Source: Chloroflexota bacterium (GTDB lineage Bacteria; Chloroflexota; Anaerolineae; Aggregatilineales; Phototrophicaceae). Taken from it: DNA of 64,000 nt. The stretch is taken from contig WTGJ01000027.1 of the NCBI GenBank assembly GCA_011523615.1, positions 666,826 through 730,825 of the forward strand, read 5' to 3'. Every line of letters begins with the position of its first letter. Position 1 is the stretch's first letter. The notes beneath the pieces are model-generated. The model was not told the origin of the DNA. It saw nothing but the letters and a program-made list of their open reading frames with translations, and did no database searches. Shown here one piece after another: positions 25,167 to 34,457 of this stretch. Both the position numbers and the translations under genes were made by a program.

Positions 25167-26963
25167 TCAGTCAGCATCTGGTTCAGACCGCGCCATTCGA
25201 TCACTCAGATCCCATGAGGTTCGATCCGCTTCGGGCAGAATTTCCAGCTGGATCACCAATTTTTCCATCAAATTTTGTGTGATGGGCCAGAGTACGGTCG
25301 GAGCCGATTCACCACTCGTGGGCTGTTCCAACTTGATCAACAACACAAATTCAGGCTCATCGACGGGGAAAATACCCACAAATGTCATGTTGTATTCTTC
25401 CGCGGCGTATCCCGTGAGATCTGGTATCGCAGCTCGAGCAAAGTAACCGGCCAGCTCGTAGTCATGCAATCCGGCAAGGGTGGCCGTATCATTCACGATG
25501 TTTTGCTGCAGCAATTCCAGCAGATGGGCCGCATTCTCTGCGGAAAGCACTCTTTTGCCATACGTAACCAGTGTAGGCTCAATGCTCCGCGCACCTTCCA
25601 CCGATGAGTGATCCCAGACTTGGGAAACCAGATGGGGTTGCATCATCACCCCTTCATTGGCGATGGCGGCATACATCGAAACCAACTGCATTGGTGTGAC
25701 TTCCAGCAAATGACCATAGGAGTTGCGCAGGAGGTGCTCATCGCTCCATTCCGTATGTCCTGGTAAACGCAATTCCCCCGCCGCTTCCCCGGCCAAATCG
25801 ATGCCGGTCGTATCCCCCAAACCAAACCTACCCAACGCTTCGTAAAATGCGGTCGCGCCCATTTCTATGGCCACTTCGGCCGCCCCAATCTGCGTCCCGT
25901 GAACCAGGATCTCTTTGATGCCCACTTCGCCATAGGCAGCCAAATCGGCATTGACCACCCGTTGACCACTGAAGATCAACTCCCCACGATCCAGGAATCG
26001 CCATTCTGGTGAGACGCTCTTGTTTTCCAGGGCACCTGCAAGGGTGATCGGAATCATGATAGCCCCCGGCTCATAGGCTGCACCGATGGCGTTGTTCTTC
26101 AATACATTCGCATCTTCGATGGCAAAAAAACGATTCGGGTCATATCCCGGCAAATTGGCCATGGCCAACACTTCACCCGTTTCGACGCCCATGAGGATGA
26201 TGCTCCCAGAGATCGCTTGCGTGGTTTCCAATGCCTGATCCAGGCTATCTTCCACAAAAAACTGGATTTCGCGATCCAGGGTCAACGTCAAATCATGGCC
26301 CTGATCCTCGTGGTGTAGGTCGGGCGGGACGTCATACAGATTCGCACCAAGCGATACATCGCGGGTTTTCCCAGAAAGTAAGTTGTGGTAATACCCCTCT
26401 ATGCCAAAACCACTGGGTTGGTTCACATCGTAATTGATGAAACCGATCACCTGGGCTGCCAATCGGTTCTGAGGATAAGTGCGTCGGTTCAACATGGAGA
26501 TATCGATTCCCAATATGGCCAACTCATCCAAGGCCTGGCATCGCTCACCGGGAAGCGGCTCCAGCACGCTCACCAAAGACTGCCACAACACATCGCTCGC
26601 TGCGATTTCATAGAGTTCTTTGACACTGCGCTCCACTAATGGAGAGAGCTGCCGGGCCGCTGAAAGGGGATCACGGATCAAAGGCGGATTGATGGCGACG
26701 GTACAGGCCATTTGATTGACCGCCAATTCAGCGCCGTTGCGATCGTAAATGGTGCCACGCGCACCTTGAAACTGGATCGTTCCTTCGTATAACGCCGCTC
26801 TCTGAGCATCGACATAAGCGGCATCCGGTGCGGACAAAGCGCCAATGGCCAGGGAAGTCAGCCTCATCATCAGGACCAGACTGAGCAATAACAATGCCAA
26901 CAAGACAAAGGGAAGCCTGAGGCGAAGCGTTTCCAATAAATTGTCTTCGTTCGCGTTTTCCAT
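25167..26963 (-). CDS. FtsI-position class B penicillin-binding protein, probable pseudo-transpeptidase
   Basis: This 598-residue bitopic protein has a transmembrane helix (about residues 17-40) and the class B PBP pedestal (GARGTIYDRNGAELA; GFINYDVNQPSGFGIEG). A transpeptidase-like domain begins at about 225 (LTLTLDREIQ; GVETGEVLAMANLPGYDPNR; TGIDLAGEAAG). The fold landmarks are well kept and the frame is intact, but the three catalytic motifs are gone. YEPGSxxK reads YEPGAIMI (residues 297-304), so the nucleophile Ser is Ala301 and the Lys is Ile304. The SxN region reads HGTQIG (355-360). The KTG strand reads LAGYFARA (504-511). From sequence it should not form an acyl-enzyme or bind beta-lactams covalently. 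It probably keeps a structural or FtsW-activating role in the divisome. It sits between the ftsL-like gene and mraY. Confidence 0.85.
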   Translation of the reverse strand: MENANEDNLLETLRLRLPFVLLALLLLSLVLMMRLTSLAIGALSAPDAAYVDAQRAALYEGTIQFQGARGTIYDRNGAELAVNQMACTVAINPPLIRDPLSAARQLSPLVERSVKELYEIAASDVLWQSLVSVLEPLPGERCQALDELAILGIDISMLNRRTYPQNRLAAQVIGFINYDVNQPSGFGIEGYYHNLLSGKTRDVSLGANLYDVPPDLHHEDQGHDLTLTLDREIQFFVEDSLDQALETTQAISGSIILMGVETGEVLAMANLPGYDPNRFFAIEDANVLKNNAIGAAYEPGAIMIPITLAGALENKSVSPEWRFLDRGELIFSGQRVVNADLAAYGEVGIKEILVHGTQIGAAEVAIEMGATAFYEALGRFGLGDTTGIDLAGEAAGELRLPGHTEWSDEHLLRNSYGHLLEVTPMQLVSMYAAIANEGVMMQPHLVSQVWDHSSVEGARSIEPTLVTYGKRVLSAENAAHLLELLQQNIVNDTATLAGLHDYELAGYFARAAIPDLTGYAAEEYNMTFVGIFPVDEPEFVLLIKLEQPTSGESAPTVLWPITQNLMEKLVIQLEILPEADRTSWDLSDRMARSEPDAD

Positions 26964-26990
26964 GCGGTTTCCCTGAGCCCGAGCCTCCGC

Positions 26991-27464
26991 TTAAGGCTGG
27001 GCAAACTCCTGCCATTGGCGCTGGAATCCTGCCCACCAGGAGCTGTCTTGCATCTCTCGCGGGTCGGATGAGATGATCAAAAGGGCCTCCTCTTCTCCTG
27101 TTTTGCTTGCTGTTTCTGTGGTGTGGTGAGAGACTTGCGGGACTTGGAGGTAACGAATCTCTTCTCGGCTTGCATGCTGAAAACCCAGCGCTTCCGCTCG
27201 TTGCTGGAGTTCAGCCAGATTCTCTCTGGCCGTAATCTCTGCGCGCAATAGATTCACTTCTCGATACAACGAATCACGATACGACAACAACTCATCCAGG
27301 GCATGTCGTTTGTGGGCTACAGAGGAAATCTGCAAGACATAGATGATGCCAGCCAGCAGGACCAGCGCACCCGACAACCACAAAATGATTCTGGTCTGCT
27401 CACGAGGGTTCCATCCCGAAGAGCGAAAGACGTGTTGAATCCAGCTTTGCGGTAGTGGCGTCAC
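26991..27464 (-). CDS. ftsL: FtsL-like septum protein
   Basis: This 157-residue bitopic protein has a short cytoplasmic N-terminus, one helix (IILWLSGALVLLAGIIYVL), and a coiled coil (SVAHKRHALDELLSYRDSL... EVNLLRAEITARENLAEL) ending in QQRAEALGFQHA. This is the FtsL/DivIC layout of membrane helix, coiled coil and a small conserved tail. The GTG start at 27464 shares one base with the rsmH stop (TAGTG) and has a strong GGAGG 8 nt upstream. FtsL helps recruit FtsW and FtsI. The call rests on architecture and position between rsmH and the PBP; the primary sequence is poorly conserved in this family. The acidic C-terminal extension is longer than usual. Confidence 0.75.
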   Translation of the reverse strand: MTPLPQSWIQHVFRSSGWNPREQTRIILWLSGALVLLAGIIYVLQISSVAHKRHALDELLSYRDSLYREVNLLRAEITARENLAELQQRAEALGFQHASREEIRYLQVPQVSHHTTETASKTGEEEALLIISSDPREMQDSSWWAGFQRQWQEFAQP

Positions 27465-28414
27465 TATAATGCCTCCACGACTCGCAACCTGGCGCTTCGA
27501 CTCCGCGGATTGCGTGCGATTTCGCGAGACTGGGCCCGAATGGGTTTCCTCGTCACCCGCTTCACCGTAGCGACATGACCACAATCACAAAGCAACTTCT
27601 CGGGTGGACAGATGCAATTTCGACTCGCTTCTTGAAAGAATCTCTTGACGACTCGATCTTCGACGCTATGAAAACTGATCACTGCCAAACGGCCCCCCGT
27701 TCGCAAAAGACGGATGGCTTGTGGCAGCGCTTTTTTCAGGATGCCCAGCTCGTCATTGACGAACATTCGGATCGCTTGAAACGTGCGCGTAGCCGGGTGA
27801 ATCTTCGCGCGCCGACTTCCAGCGCCCTTCACGCGCTCCACCAGCTCACTCAATTGCTTCGTAGTGTGTATCGGGCGTTCCGCCCCAATCGCCCGGGCGA
27901 TGGCCCTGCTCTGCGGCTCTTCACCATAAGCCAACAGCACCTGGACAATTTCGGATTCCCGCGCAGCATTCAACCAATCGGCGGCGGTATCGCCACTCGC
28001 GCAATCGTATCTCATATCCAAAGGGCCATCCAATTGGAAGGAAAAACCGCGGACAGGCGTGGCGACTTGCACAGAGGAAAAGCCCAAATCCAACAAGATG
28101 CCGTCCACTTCATGCCAGCCAAGCTCAGCCGCCGCCGCGACCATATCCAGATAACTGCGGTGCTTCAGTTGAAAACGAGGTGCGTATTTCTGCAATCGAT
28201 CGGTTGCATGAGGGAGAGCCGCCGCGTCGCGGTCCAGCCCCAAGAGTTGATGCGTGCAATGTTCGAGCAATGCCTCGCTATGCCCCCCCATACCCACCGT
28301 CCCGTCAATCACGTGCTCCAAGACGCCCGACCGATCACTTCCAAAAACCCGAATTACCTCTTCCAGTAAAACTGGTTCGTGGATCGGGAATTCAGCCTGA
28401 TTCCTGTGGATCAC
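27464..28414 (-). CDS. rsmH: 16S rRNA (cytosine(1402)-N4)-methyltransferase
   Basis: This SAM-dependent enzyme of 316 residues methylates C1402 of 16S rRNA. Signs are HEPVLLEEVIRVF at the N-terminus, the SAM loop IDGTVGMGGHSEALL, ILLDLGFSSVQV, PLDMRYD, and the C-terminal motifs KIHPATRTFQAIRMFVNDEL and LAVISFHSVEDRVVK. An open frame extends upstream to 28525 but lacks family similarity. The GTG at 28414 gives the usual length, although without an obvious ribosome binding site. It is the first gene of the dcw cluster seen here; mraZ is not present upstream because divergent uvrC follows. Confidence 0.94.
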   Translation of the reverse strand: MIHRNQAEFPIHEPVLLEEVIRVFGSDRSGVLEHVIDGTVGMGGHSEALLEHCTHQLLGLDRDAAALPHATDRLQKYAPRFQLKHRSYLDMVAAAAELGWHEVDGILLDLGFSSVQVATPVRGFSFQLDGPLDMRYDCASGDTAADWLNAARESEIVQVLLAYGEEPQSRAIARAIGAERPIHTTKQLSELVERVKGAGSRRAKIHPATRTFQAIRMFVNDELGILKKALPQAIRLLRTGGRLAVISFHSVEDRVVKRFFQEASRNCICPPEKLLCDCGHVATVKRVTRKPIRAQSREIARNPRSRSARLRVVEAL

Positions 28415-28466
28415 AGTATGAATTATGATACACCAAACACCCACCGGCGCTGGGCAGAATGCTGAA

Positions 28467-28497
28467 ATGACATCGAACCAGCAGGATGGCCTATAAT
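28467..28497 (+). promoter_or_regulatory. Predicted promoter of uvrC
   Basis: A perfect TATAAT (28492-28497) lies 35 nt upstream of the uvrC ATG. The nearest -35 candidate is ATGACA (28467-28472) with a long 19-bp spacer, so the -10 is convincing but the -35 is not. The same 117-bp gap must also carry the dcw cluster promoter on the other strand; TATCAT and CATAAT there are the best -10 candidates. Confidence 0.45.
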
Positions 28498-28531
28498 CAT
28501 CAAGAACAGACACTTTTCCAACCATCCTGAT

Positions 28532-30424
28532 ATGACATTCAAACCGTTAGCCCACCTTCGTAGGATTTTAGAAAACCTCCCCACCAAGCCGGGGGTGTAT
28601 CTCTTCAAAGACGAAAATGGTGAAATTTTGTATGTCGGTAAGGCAAAGAAACTGCGCGACCGGGTGCGCAGCTATTTCGGCAATGCCAGGGACCTCGACC
28701 AAAAAACGCGTCGTTTGCGAGCCAGGGTGACCGACATCCAATTCATCGTGGTTGAAAATGAAGTCAAAGCCTTGATCCTCGAAGAGACTTTGATCAAGCG
28801 GCATCAGCCAACGTTCAACGTCCTGCTCAAAGATGACAAGCGCTATCCGTACATCCGAGTGAACTGGCAAGATGCTTACCCAACAGTCGAAACGACCCGG
28901 CGCATCGTCCGTGATGGCAGCCGTTATTTTGGCCCCTACACCGCGATGTGGCAGGTGCAAAATACTTTGCGCGTGCTGCGGCGTGCGTTTCCCTACTTAA
29001 CTTGTGATCGGGAAATCACCGGCCGCGATCCGCGTGCGTGCCTGTTTCATGACATCCAGCTCTGCAGTGCGCCGTGCATCGGGGCGATCGACCGCGCAGG
29101 CTATCGCCGACTCATCAGCGAACTGATGGACGTACTGGGCGGTCGCTCTGAACCCGTCATCCGTCGTTTGCGGGAAGAAATGGCAACGGCTACTGCAGCA
29201 TTGCAGTTTGAACGGGCGGCCACCATCCGCGACCAATTGAATGCCATTGAGTTCATCACAAAGAGCCATGTGGCGGTCAGTCCGCGGATGGTCAATCAAG
29301 ACGTCATCGCTCTGGCCAGAGACAAGAACGATGCCGTGGTGCAGATTTTGTTCATCCGCAACGGAAAACTGATCGGCAGCGATGCCCGGCAATTGGATCA
29401 CACGGCGGGTGAAACCGATGCCACTGTGCTGCATAACTTCATCACCCAATTCTATGGCGGATCGCAACACGTCAACGAAATTCCGCGCGAGTTGGTTTTG
29501 CCCAATGAGATCGAAGAAGCGCGCATTTTGGAACGCTGGCTCTCGGACAAACGGAACGGGGAGAGAATCACCCTTTCTGTGCCACAGAGCGGGAAAAAAC
29601 GCAATTTGATCCATTTGGCTCAGGAAAATGCTGGCGAGGCGATGAAAGTTTTCCGCGCCCAATGGGAAGCGGATGCCACCAAGCAAGAAGATGCCATCTC
29701 ATCCTTACAGGCCGCTTTGGCTTTACCCAAGCCCCCCATGCGGATCGAATGCTTTGATGTCAGCACCACTCAAGGTACGGCCATTGTCGCCAGTCGGGTG
29801 GTCTTTGCCAAAGGCATTGCCCGAAAAAGCGAATACCGCCGGTTCAACATTCGTACGGTATCTCATCCCGGCGCCGATGATTACCAATCCATGCGCGAAG
29901 CCCTGACGCGCCGCTTCACACGCTACCTCCATGCCCAGAACAATTCGGGAAGAGAAACGATCGTCCGCAGCATCAGTGACGAAACGTGGAAAATTTTGCC
30001 GGATTTGTTGCTGCTCGATGGCGGCCAAGGTCAACTGAACATCGGCCGGGCAGTGTTGGCAGAATTCGGCCTGGCGGAGCTAGTACCCGTCGTCGCCTTG
30101 TCGAAACAAGAAGAGCTGATCCATCGGCCCCAATCCGCAGAACCGCTGCGTCTGGGTCCGCGAAACCAGGGCTTGCACCTGTTGCAACGCATCCGTGATG
30201 AAGCGCACCGCTTCGCCATATCCAGCCACCGAAGACGGCGCAGCAAGCTGGGAATGGAGAGTAGATTGGAACAAATCCCGGGGATTGGCCCGCGGCGGCG
30301 GCAAGCTTTGCTGAAGCAATTTGGCTATTCCAACGAAGCGATCAAACAAGCCAGCATCCGTGAGCTGATCACCGTACCCGGCATCAGTGAACGTCTGGCC
30401 TTCATCGTCAAGGAAAAGCTATAG
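28532..30424 (+). CDS. uvrC: Excinuclease ABC subunit C
   Basis: This 630-residue nuclease subunit makes both incisions in nucleotide excision repair. It has an N-terminal GIY-YIG domain (KPGVYLFKDENGEILYVGKA, residues ~17-36), a Cys-containing region around residues 155-185, the UVR motif that binds UvrB (EEMATATAALQFERAA near 215), and a C-terminal RNase H-like domain starting around IECFDVSTTQGT near 405. Tandem helix-hairpin-helix motifs end the protein (QIPGIGPRRRQALLKQFG and TVPGISERLAFI). The 3' end overlaps the convergent glycerate kinase gene by 17 nt. Confidence 0.97.
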   Translation: MTFKPLAHLRRILENLPTKPGVYLFKDENGEILYVGKAKKLRDRVRSYFGNARDLDQKTRRLRARVTDIQFIVVENEVKALILEETLIKRHQPTFNVLLKDDKRYPYIRVNWQDAYPTVETTRRIVRDGSRYFGPYTAMWQVQNTLRVLRRAFPYLTCDREITGRDPRACLFHDIQLCSAPCIGAIDRAGYRRLISELMDVLGGRSEPVIRRLREEMATATAALQFERAATIRDQLNAIEFITKSHVAVSPRMVNQDVIALARDKNDAVVQILFIRNGKLIGSDARQLDHTAGETDATVLHNFITQFYGGSQHVNEIPRELVLPNEIEEARILERWLSDKRNGERITLSVPQSGKKRNLIHLAQENAGEAMKVFRAQWEADATKQEDAISSLQAALALPKPPMRIECFDVSTTQGTAIVASRVVFAKGIARKSEYRRFNIRTVSHPGADDYQSMREALTRRFTRYLHAQNNSGRETIVRSISDETWKILPDLLLLDGGQGQLNIGRAVLAEFGLAELVPVVALSKQEELIHRPQSAEPLRLGPRNQGLHLLQRIRDEAHRFAISSHRRRRSKLGMESRLEQIPGIGPRRRQALLKQFGYSNEAIKQASIRELITVPGISERLAFIVKEKL

Positions 30425-31559
30425 TCCCATCTTCCAGCGCTTCACCCAGCCGATGAGCGGCGTGTTCCAACAACTGGGGAGCCTGTGCGAAGGCTTCGCG
30501 CAGCGGCAGCGAGCGTGGTGTGATGCGGATGATCGCATCGAAACCCATTTCTTTGCCCTGGTCTGCTGACCAATCACTGTCACCCACCAGAGCCACCGTC
30601 GGGACCTGCGCCTGGCGAGCCAGTCTGGCGACCCCCAGGGGCGCCTTTCCCGCCAGGGTTTGTCGATCCAGGGAGCCCTCCCCGGTGATGAGCAGATCGG
30701 CATCTTCAAGCCGGCGGACGAAGTCATGATGATCCAGCAGCAGCGAAATCCCCGAAACCATCTGCCCACCCAATACGGCAATTAAGCCGCCAGCCAGAGC
30801 GCCAGCAGCACCGGAACCAGGCAGTTCCGTAACGCGCCGACCTGTTTCCATTTCGATCAAAGCGAAGAAATGCTGCAATCCCTCCTCCAGCTGCTTCACT
30901 TGTTGGGGCGTCGCTCCTTTTTGTGGAGCGAAGACGGCCGCCGCTCCTCGCTTACCCAGAACCGGATTATCGACGTCGGTGGCGATGACCAGTTGGGTTT
31001 TTCGCCAGGTTCTGCTGAGCGCTGAGCGATCGACGGCAGCAATCTCCTGCAAACGACCACCAACGAGCATCGGCAAGCTGCTTCCGTCTGCGGCCATGAA
31101 TTGCACCTTCAGTGCCTGCAATGCACCCAGCCCACCATCGACGGTGGCACTACCACCCACTCCCAGGATGATCTTCTGGCAGCCGAGGGCTGATGCAGCG
31201 GCCAGCAGCTGCCCGGTGCCGTAGCTGGTCGTTTGCAGCGGATTTCTCTCTGTCGGTTTCAGCAGCGTGAAACCAGAAGCGCGCGCCATTTCAACGATCG
31301 CCGTATCACCATCTGGCAGAACGCCGAATTCCGCCACCCTTTCCCTTTGCAATGGGTCCAAGACGGCGACCGAATGGATTTGACCACCGTCGGACATGAA
31401 CGCATCCAGCGTACCATCGCCGCCATCCGCAATGGGCAGGAGCACAGGTTCTGCATTCAGTGCGGAGTGGATCAACCCGTTTGCGATGCATTCGGCAGCC
31501 TGCCTGGCACTCAGGCTGCCTTTGAATGCGTTGGGCGCAACCAAGATCTTCATGTCCAT
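30408..31559 (-). CDS. Glycerate kinase (GlxK/GarK family)
   Basis: This 383-residue enzyme phosphorylates D-glycerate, most likely to 2-phosphoglycerate in this family. Signs are the opening KILVAPNAFKGSLSARQAA, VLPIADGGDGTLDAF near residue 42, ILGVGGSATVDGGLGALQA near 130, ATDVDNPVLGKRGAAAVFAPQKGA near 200 (read as ATDVDNPVLGKRGA and FAPQKGA), and LLITGEGSLDRQTLAGKAP near 285. Length is typical. It is transcribed away from the KDPG aldolase gene. Together they suggest entry of sugar-acid or glycerate carbon into lower glycolysis. Confidence 0.92.
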   Translation of the reverse strand: MDMKILVAPNAFKGSLSARQAAECIANGLIHSALNAEPVLLPIADGGDGTLDAFMSDGGQIHSVAVLDPLQRERVAEFGVLPDGDTAIVEMARASGFTLLKPTERNPLQTTSYGTGQLLAAASALGCQKIILGVGGSATVDGGLGALQALKVQFMAADGSSLPMLVGGRLQEIAAVDRSALSRTWRKTQLVIATDVDNPVLGKRGAAAVFAPQKGATPQQVKQLEEGLQHFFALIEMETGRRVTELPGSGAAGALAGGLIAVLGGQMVSGISLLLDHHDFVRRLEDADLLITGEGSLDRQTLAGKAPLGVARLARQAQVPTVALVGDSDWSADQGKEMGFDAIIRITPRSLPLREAFAQAPQLLEHAAHRLGEALEDGTIAFP

Positions 31560-31656
31560 AGTGTGCCTGTTTTCTCTCTCAGCGACAATCTACACCCCTG
31601 CATCAATGCAACTTCATTCGTTACAATCAGGGGATGATGGAAAATGCGAGGCGGCG

Positions 31657-32307
31657 ATGAAAGAGCAAGAAGCGTTCGAACGGATCGCGAGCAGTCGATT
31701 GATCGCAGGTATGAGAGGGCAATTCGGGCCGGACCTTGCATTGGCAGTCTGTGAAGTCCTCATCCAGGAAGGCATCACCAATTTCGAATTCACCTTGAAT
31801 TCGGAGAAGCCAGTGGAAGCGATGACGCGCGTAAAACAGGAATTTAGCGCATCCGCCTGCGTCGGCATGGGCACCGTATTATCCGTTTCGGCAGCGCAAG
31901 AAGTCTTGGATGCAGGCGCCGATTTCGTCGTTTCCCCTGCATTCCAGGCCCATGTGGTTCAGCATGTCATGGCGCGAGACGTCCTGGTGGCTCCGGGCGT
32001 CATCACGCCTTCGGAATGCTTAGCCGCCAGCGAATTGGGCGTACGGATGCTCAAGATATTCCCGATCGGATCGCTGGGAATCGGTTATTTCAAAGCCCTG
32101 CGCGGCCCATTGGACGAGATTGCCTTCTTGTGCAATGGCGGCATCAACGCCGAAAACACGCGCGAATTCCTGGCTGCGGGCGCCGTAGCCTGCGGTCTGG
32201 CGGGCTGGCTCACTGGCTCCGGCGACATGCCCCTAACCACCATCCGCGAAAGAGCACGACAGCTGCGCAACATCGTGGCTGAGCTGGAAGCCAAACGAAG
32301 CAATTGA
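31657..32307 (+). CDS. eda: 2-dehydro-3-deoxyphosphogluconate (KDPG/KHG) aldolase family protein
   Basis: This 216-residue class I aldolase has a TIM barrel that forms a Schiff base. The expected active-site positions are visible: Glu in NFEFTLNSEKP, the Thr segment GVITPSECLAA, and Lys in RMLKIFPIGSLG. It would cleave 2-keto-3-deoxy-6-phosphogluconate or a related 2-keto acid to pyruvate plus an aldehyde. I chose the ATG at 31657 because GAGG lies just upstream (31648-31651). The frame is open further upstream without family similarity. A TACAAT 30 nt upstream (31622-31627) may be the -10. The next gene's possible TTG start overlaps its stop. Confidence 0.88.
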   Translation: MKEQEAFERIASSRLIAGMRGQFGPDLALAVCEVLIQEGITNFEFTLNSEKPVEAMTRVKQEFSASACVGMGTVLSVSAAQEVLDAGADFVVSPAFQAHVVQHVMARDVLVAPGVITPSECLAASELGVRMLKIFPIGSLGIGYFKALRGPLDEIAFLCNGGINAENTREFLAAGAVACGLAGWLTGSGDMPLTTIRERARQLRNIVAELEAKRSN

Positions 32308-33236
32308 CTTTGATGACCCCGTGTACACCGGCTCTATGCATCCACAACCCACATGCCGGTAGCGGATCATCCGCTGCGAATCGCCGCTGGCTGAGCGCAA
32401 ACCTGGCAGAGCATTTCGGCGCCGTTCAATGGGCATCGACGACTGACCTCACTGAAGTCGGACCCATTTTGAAGCGAGCGCTTCCTCGCGGTCTGAAGAC
32501 GGTGCTGGCTTTGGGTGGGGACGGCACCACTCATCACATCGTCAACGCATTGATGAAACTCAAGCAAGAAATGTTTCCTCAGGATATGCCTGCATTTGGT
32601 GTTTTGCCTTTTGGTACCGGTTGCGATTGGTCGCGCGGGGTGAATCAACCATTGGGGATGAAACGCGCCCTATCCTGGTTGACGCAGGCGGAGCTCCGCA
32701 AGGTCGACATTGGCGAAGTGAAAACCGATCAATCCCGCAGCTTTTTTTTGAACATCGCATCCTGTGGTTTTTCTGGGGAAGTTGCAGGGAAAATCCAGCA
32801 GTTACCGCAAAAACAACCCTGGAGTTATTTCAAGATCACGTTGCAGTCTGTATTCGGCCATTCGCCAGCCCAGCTTCGCATTGATGTCGATGGTCATCTC
32901 TGGTTCGAAGGAAAGGCGGCTATGGTCGCCTGTTGCAATGGTTCACACTTCGGCCGTGGGATGCGAATCGCCCCGAACGCACACCGTGATGATGGCTGGC
33001 TGGAAGTGATTCTCGTTCCGCGGCTGGATCTACTGAACCTGGTTCGCTTGCTGCCCAGTGCCTATTTCAGGAGCTCCTTCGGTCGCGGTGCGCTGCATCA
33101 AACGCGAGGCAAACAGATCCGCATCACTTCTGATCCCCCCCTGCATTATGAAACCGATGGAGAAGCGGGGAGCTGTCACTTCATGGAAGTTTCGTTGCAT
33201 CCCCGTTCATTGCGCACTTTCCTGCCGCCGGATTAA
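32304..33236 (+). CDS. Diacylglycerol kinase family lipid kinase (YegS/BmrU-like)
   Basis: This 310-residue soluble kinase of the DAGK catalytic family phosphorylates a lipid such as diacylglycerol, undecaprenol or a sphingosine-like base. Signs are IHNPHAGSGSSAANRRWL near the start, the nucleotide loop LALGGDGTTHHIVNALM near 70, and LPFGTGCDWSRGVNQP near 100. In the last motif the usual Asn of GTxND is Cys. The C-terminal domain has GRGMRIAPNAHRDDGWLEVI, typical of the family. The start may be the TTG at 32304, overlapping the eda stop, or the ATG at 32313. The stop interlocks with that of thiolase (TTAA). Confidence 0.88.
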   Translation: MTLMTPCTPALCIHNPHAGSGSSAANRRWLSANLAEHFGAVQWASTTDLTEVGPILKRALPRGLKTVLALGGDGTTHHIVNALMKLKQEMFPQDMPAFGVLPFGTGCDWSRGVNQPLGMKRALSWLTQAELRKVDIGEVKTDQSRSFFLNIASCGFSGEVAGKIQQLPQKQPWSYFKITLQSVFGHSPAQLRIDVDGHLWFEGKAAMVACCNGSHFGRGMRIAPNAHRDDGWLEVILVPRLDLLNLVRLLPSAYFRSSFGRGALHQTRGKQIRITSDPPLHYETDGEAGSCHFMEVSLHPRSLRTFLPPD

Positions 33237-34420
33237 TTCAGATTCTCGAAGATGCCAGCGGCGCCCATTCCGCCGCCAATGCACATCGTCACCATCCCAT
33301 ATCGTGCGCTTCGCCGCCGCATTTCATGGATGATCTGAACCGTCAGCTTGGCACCCGTACAGCCCAGGGGATGCCCCAAAGCGATCGCGCCACCATTCAC
33401 ATTCACTTTGGCGGGATCCAGCTCCAAATTGCGGATCACGGCCAGCGCCTGGGCGGCGAAGGCTTCATTCAACTCGATGAGAGCCAAGTCATTCTGGTGC
33501 AATCCCACTCGATTCAGTAATTTGGGTACGGCGCGGATGGGACCGACGCCCATGATTTCCGGTCTCACCCCCGCGACTTGATAGCCGACAAATCGTGCCA
33601 GCGGTTGCAGTTGGCGGGAGGCGGCTTTTTTCGCTTCCATGATCACTACCGCGGCCGCGCCATCACTCAAGGGGCTGGAATTGCCAGCCGTAACGCGACC
33701 CTGTTTGTGGAAGACGGGCTTCAATTGAGACAATCCTTCTCGAGTCGTTCCTCGCCGCAAGTGCTCATCTTCGGTCAACCGCAACGTCAAGCGTTTCGGG
33801 CGGAGATCTTCACCGACGTGAGTTTCTTCCCATTCGAATGGGACAATCTCTTCTCGAAAGTAACCCGCATCCGTCGCCGCCGCTGCTTTTTGGTGGCTCG
33901 CACAGGCAAATTCATCCATATCTTCCCGAGTGACCTCAAATTCATCAGCCACCTGCTCTGCCGTTGCCCCCATGCTGATGTACACCGCCGGCAAATCTCT
34001 GGCCAGGGTCGGATTGGGCGACATACGAAAGCCACTCATGGGCACCAGGGACATCGTTTCTGCCCCTCCGGCGATGATCACATCGGCGCCATCGGCGATG
34101 ATCCGTTCACTGGCGGTGGCGATGGTCTGCAAACCGCTGGAACAGAAGCGATTCACCGTCATCCCCGGCACATCCACCGGCAATCCAGCCAACAAGGCGA
34201 TGTTCCGAGCGGTGTTCAAGCCCTGTACCCCTTCTGGCATGGCGCAACCGATGATGACATCATCGATTTCGGCCGGATCCAATTTCTCTTCGGTTTTCCG
34301 GATCAAATCGCGGATGACCGTGGCCGCCATATCATCGGAACGGGCGTTGGCGGTTGAGCCGCGATTCGCTTTTCCAACCGCTGTTCGTGCTGCCGCCACG
34401 ATCACTGCTTCGCGCATCAT
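33233..34420 (-). CDS. fadA: Acetyl-CoA acyltransferase (3-ketoacyl-CoA thiolase)
   Basis: This 395-residue thiolase performs the last step of beta-oxidation, splitting 3-ketoacyl-CoA with CoA. Catalytic residues are visible: Cys in VNRFCSSGLQTIATAS near residue 90, His in NGGAIALGHPLGCTGAK, and the second Cys in CIGGGMGAAG. The start was placed at 34420, where GGAGAGGGA precedes two adjacent ATGs; the second (34417) is equally possible. It lies 37 nt after the FadN-type gene, and the two form a FadN-FadA operon like that known from Bacillus. Confidence 0.95.
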   Translation of the reverse strand: MMREAVIVAAARTAVGKANRGSTANARSDDMAATVIRDLIRKTEEKLDPAEIDDVIIGCAMPEGVQGLNTARNIALLAGLPVDVPGMTVNRFCSSGLQTIATASERIIADGADVIIAGGAETMSLVPMSGFRMSPNPTLARDLPAVYISMGATAEQVADEFEVTREDMDEFACASHQKAAAATDAGYFREEIVPFEWEETHVGEDLRPKRLTLRLTEDEHLRRGTTREGLSQLKPVFHKQGRVTAGNSSPLSDGAAAVVIMEAKKAASRQLQPLARFVGYQVAGVRPEIMGVGPIRAVPKLLNRVGLHQNDLALIELNEAFAAQALAVIRNLELDPAKVNVNGGAIALGHPLGCTGAKLTVQIIHEMRRRSARYGMVTMCIGGGMGAAGIFENLN

Positions 34421-34457
34421 TCCCTCTCCTTCACCGATGACCGACCGCAATCCATGC

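Noticed and set aside
25167..26963. PBP as a decaying pseudogene
   Set aside because: The frame is full length, has no stop or frameshift, and the pedestal and fold motifs are conserved; a pseudoenzyme explains this better.
27465..27584. Longer ftsL-like protein starting at 27584
   Set aside because: The added 40 residues lie inside rsmH and are not hydrophobic or coiled; the GTG at 27464 has a strong ribosome binding site.
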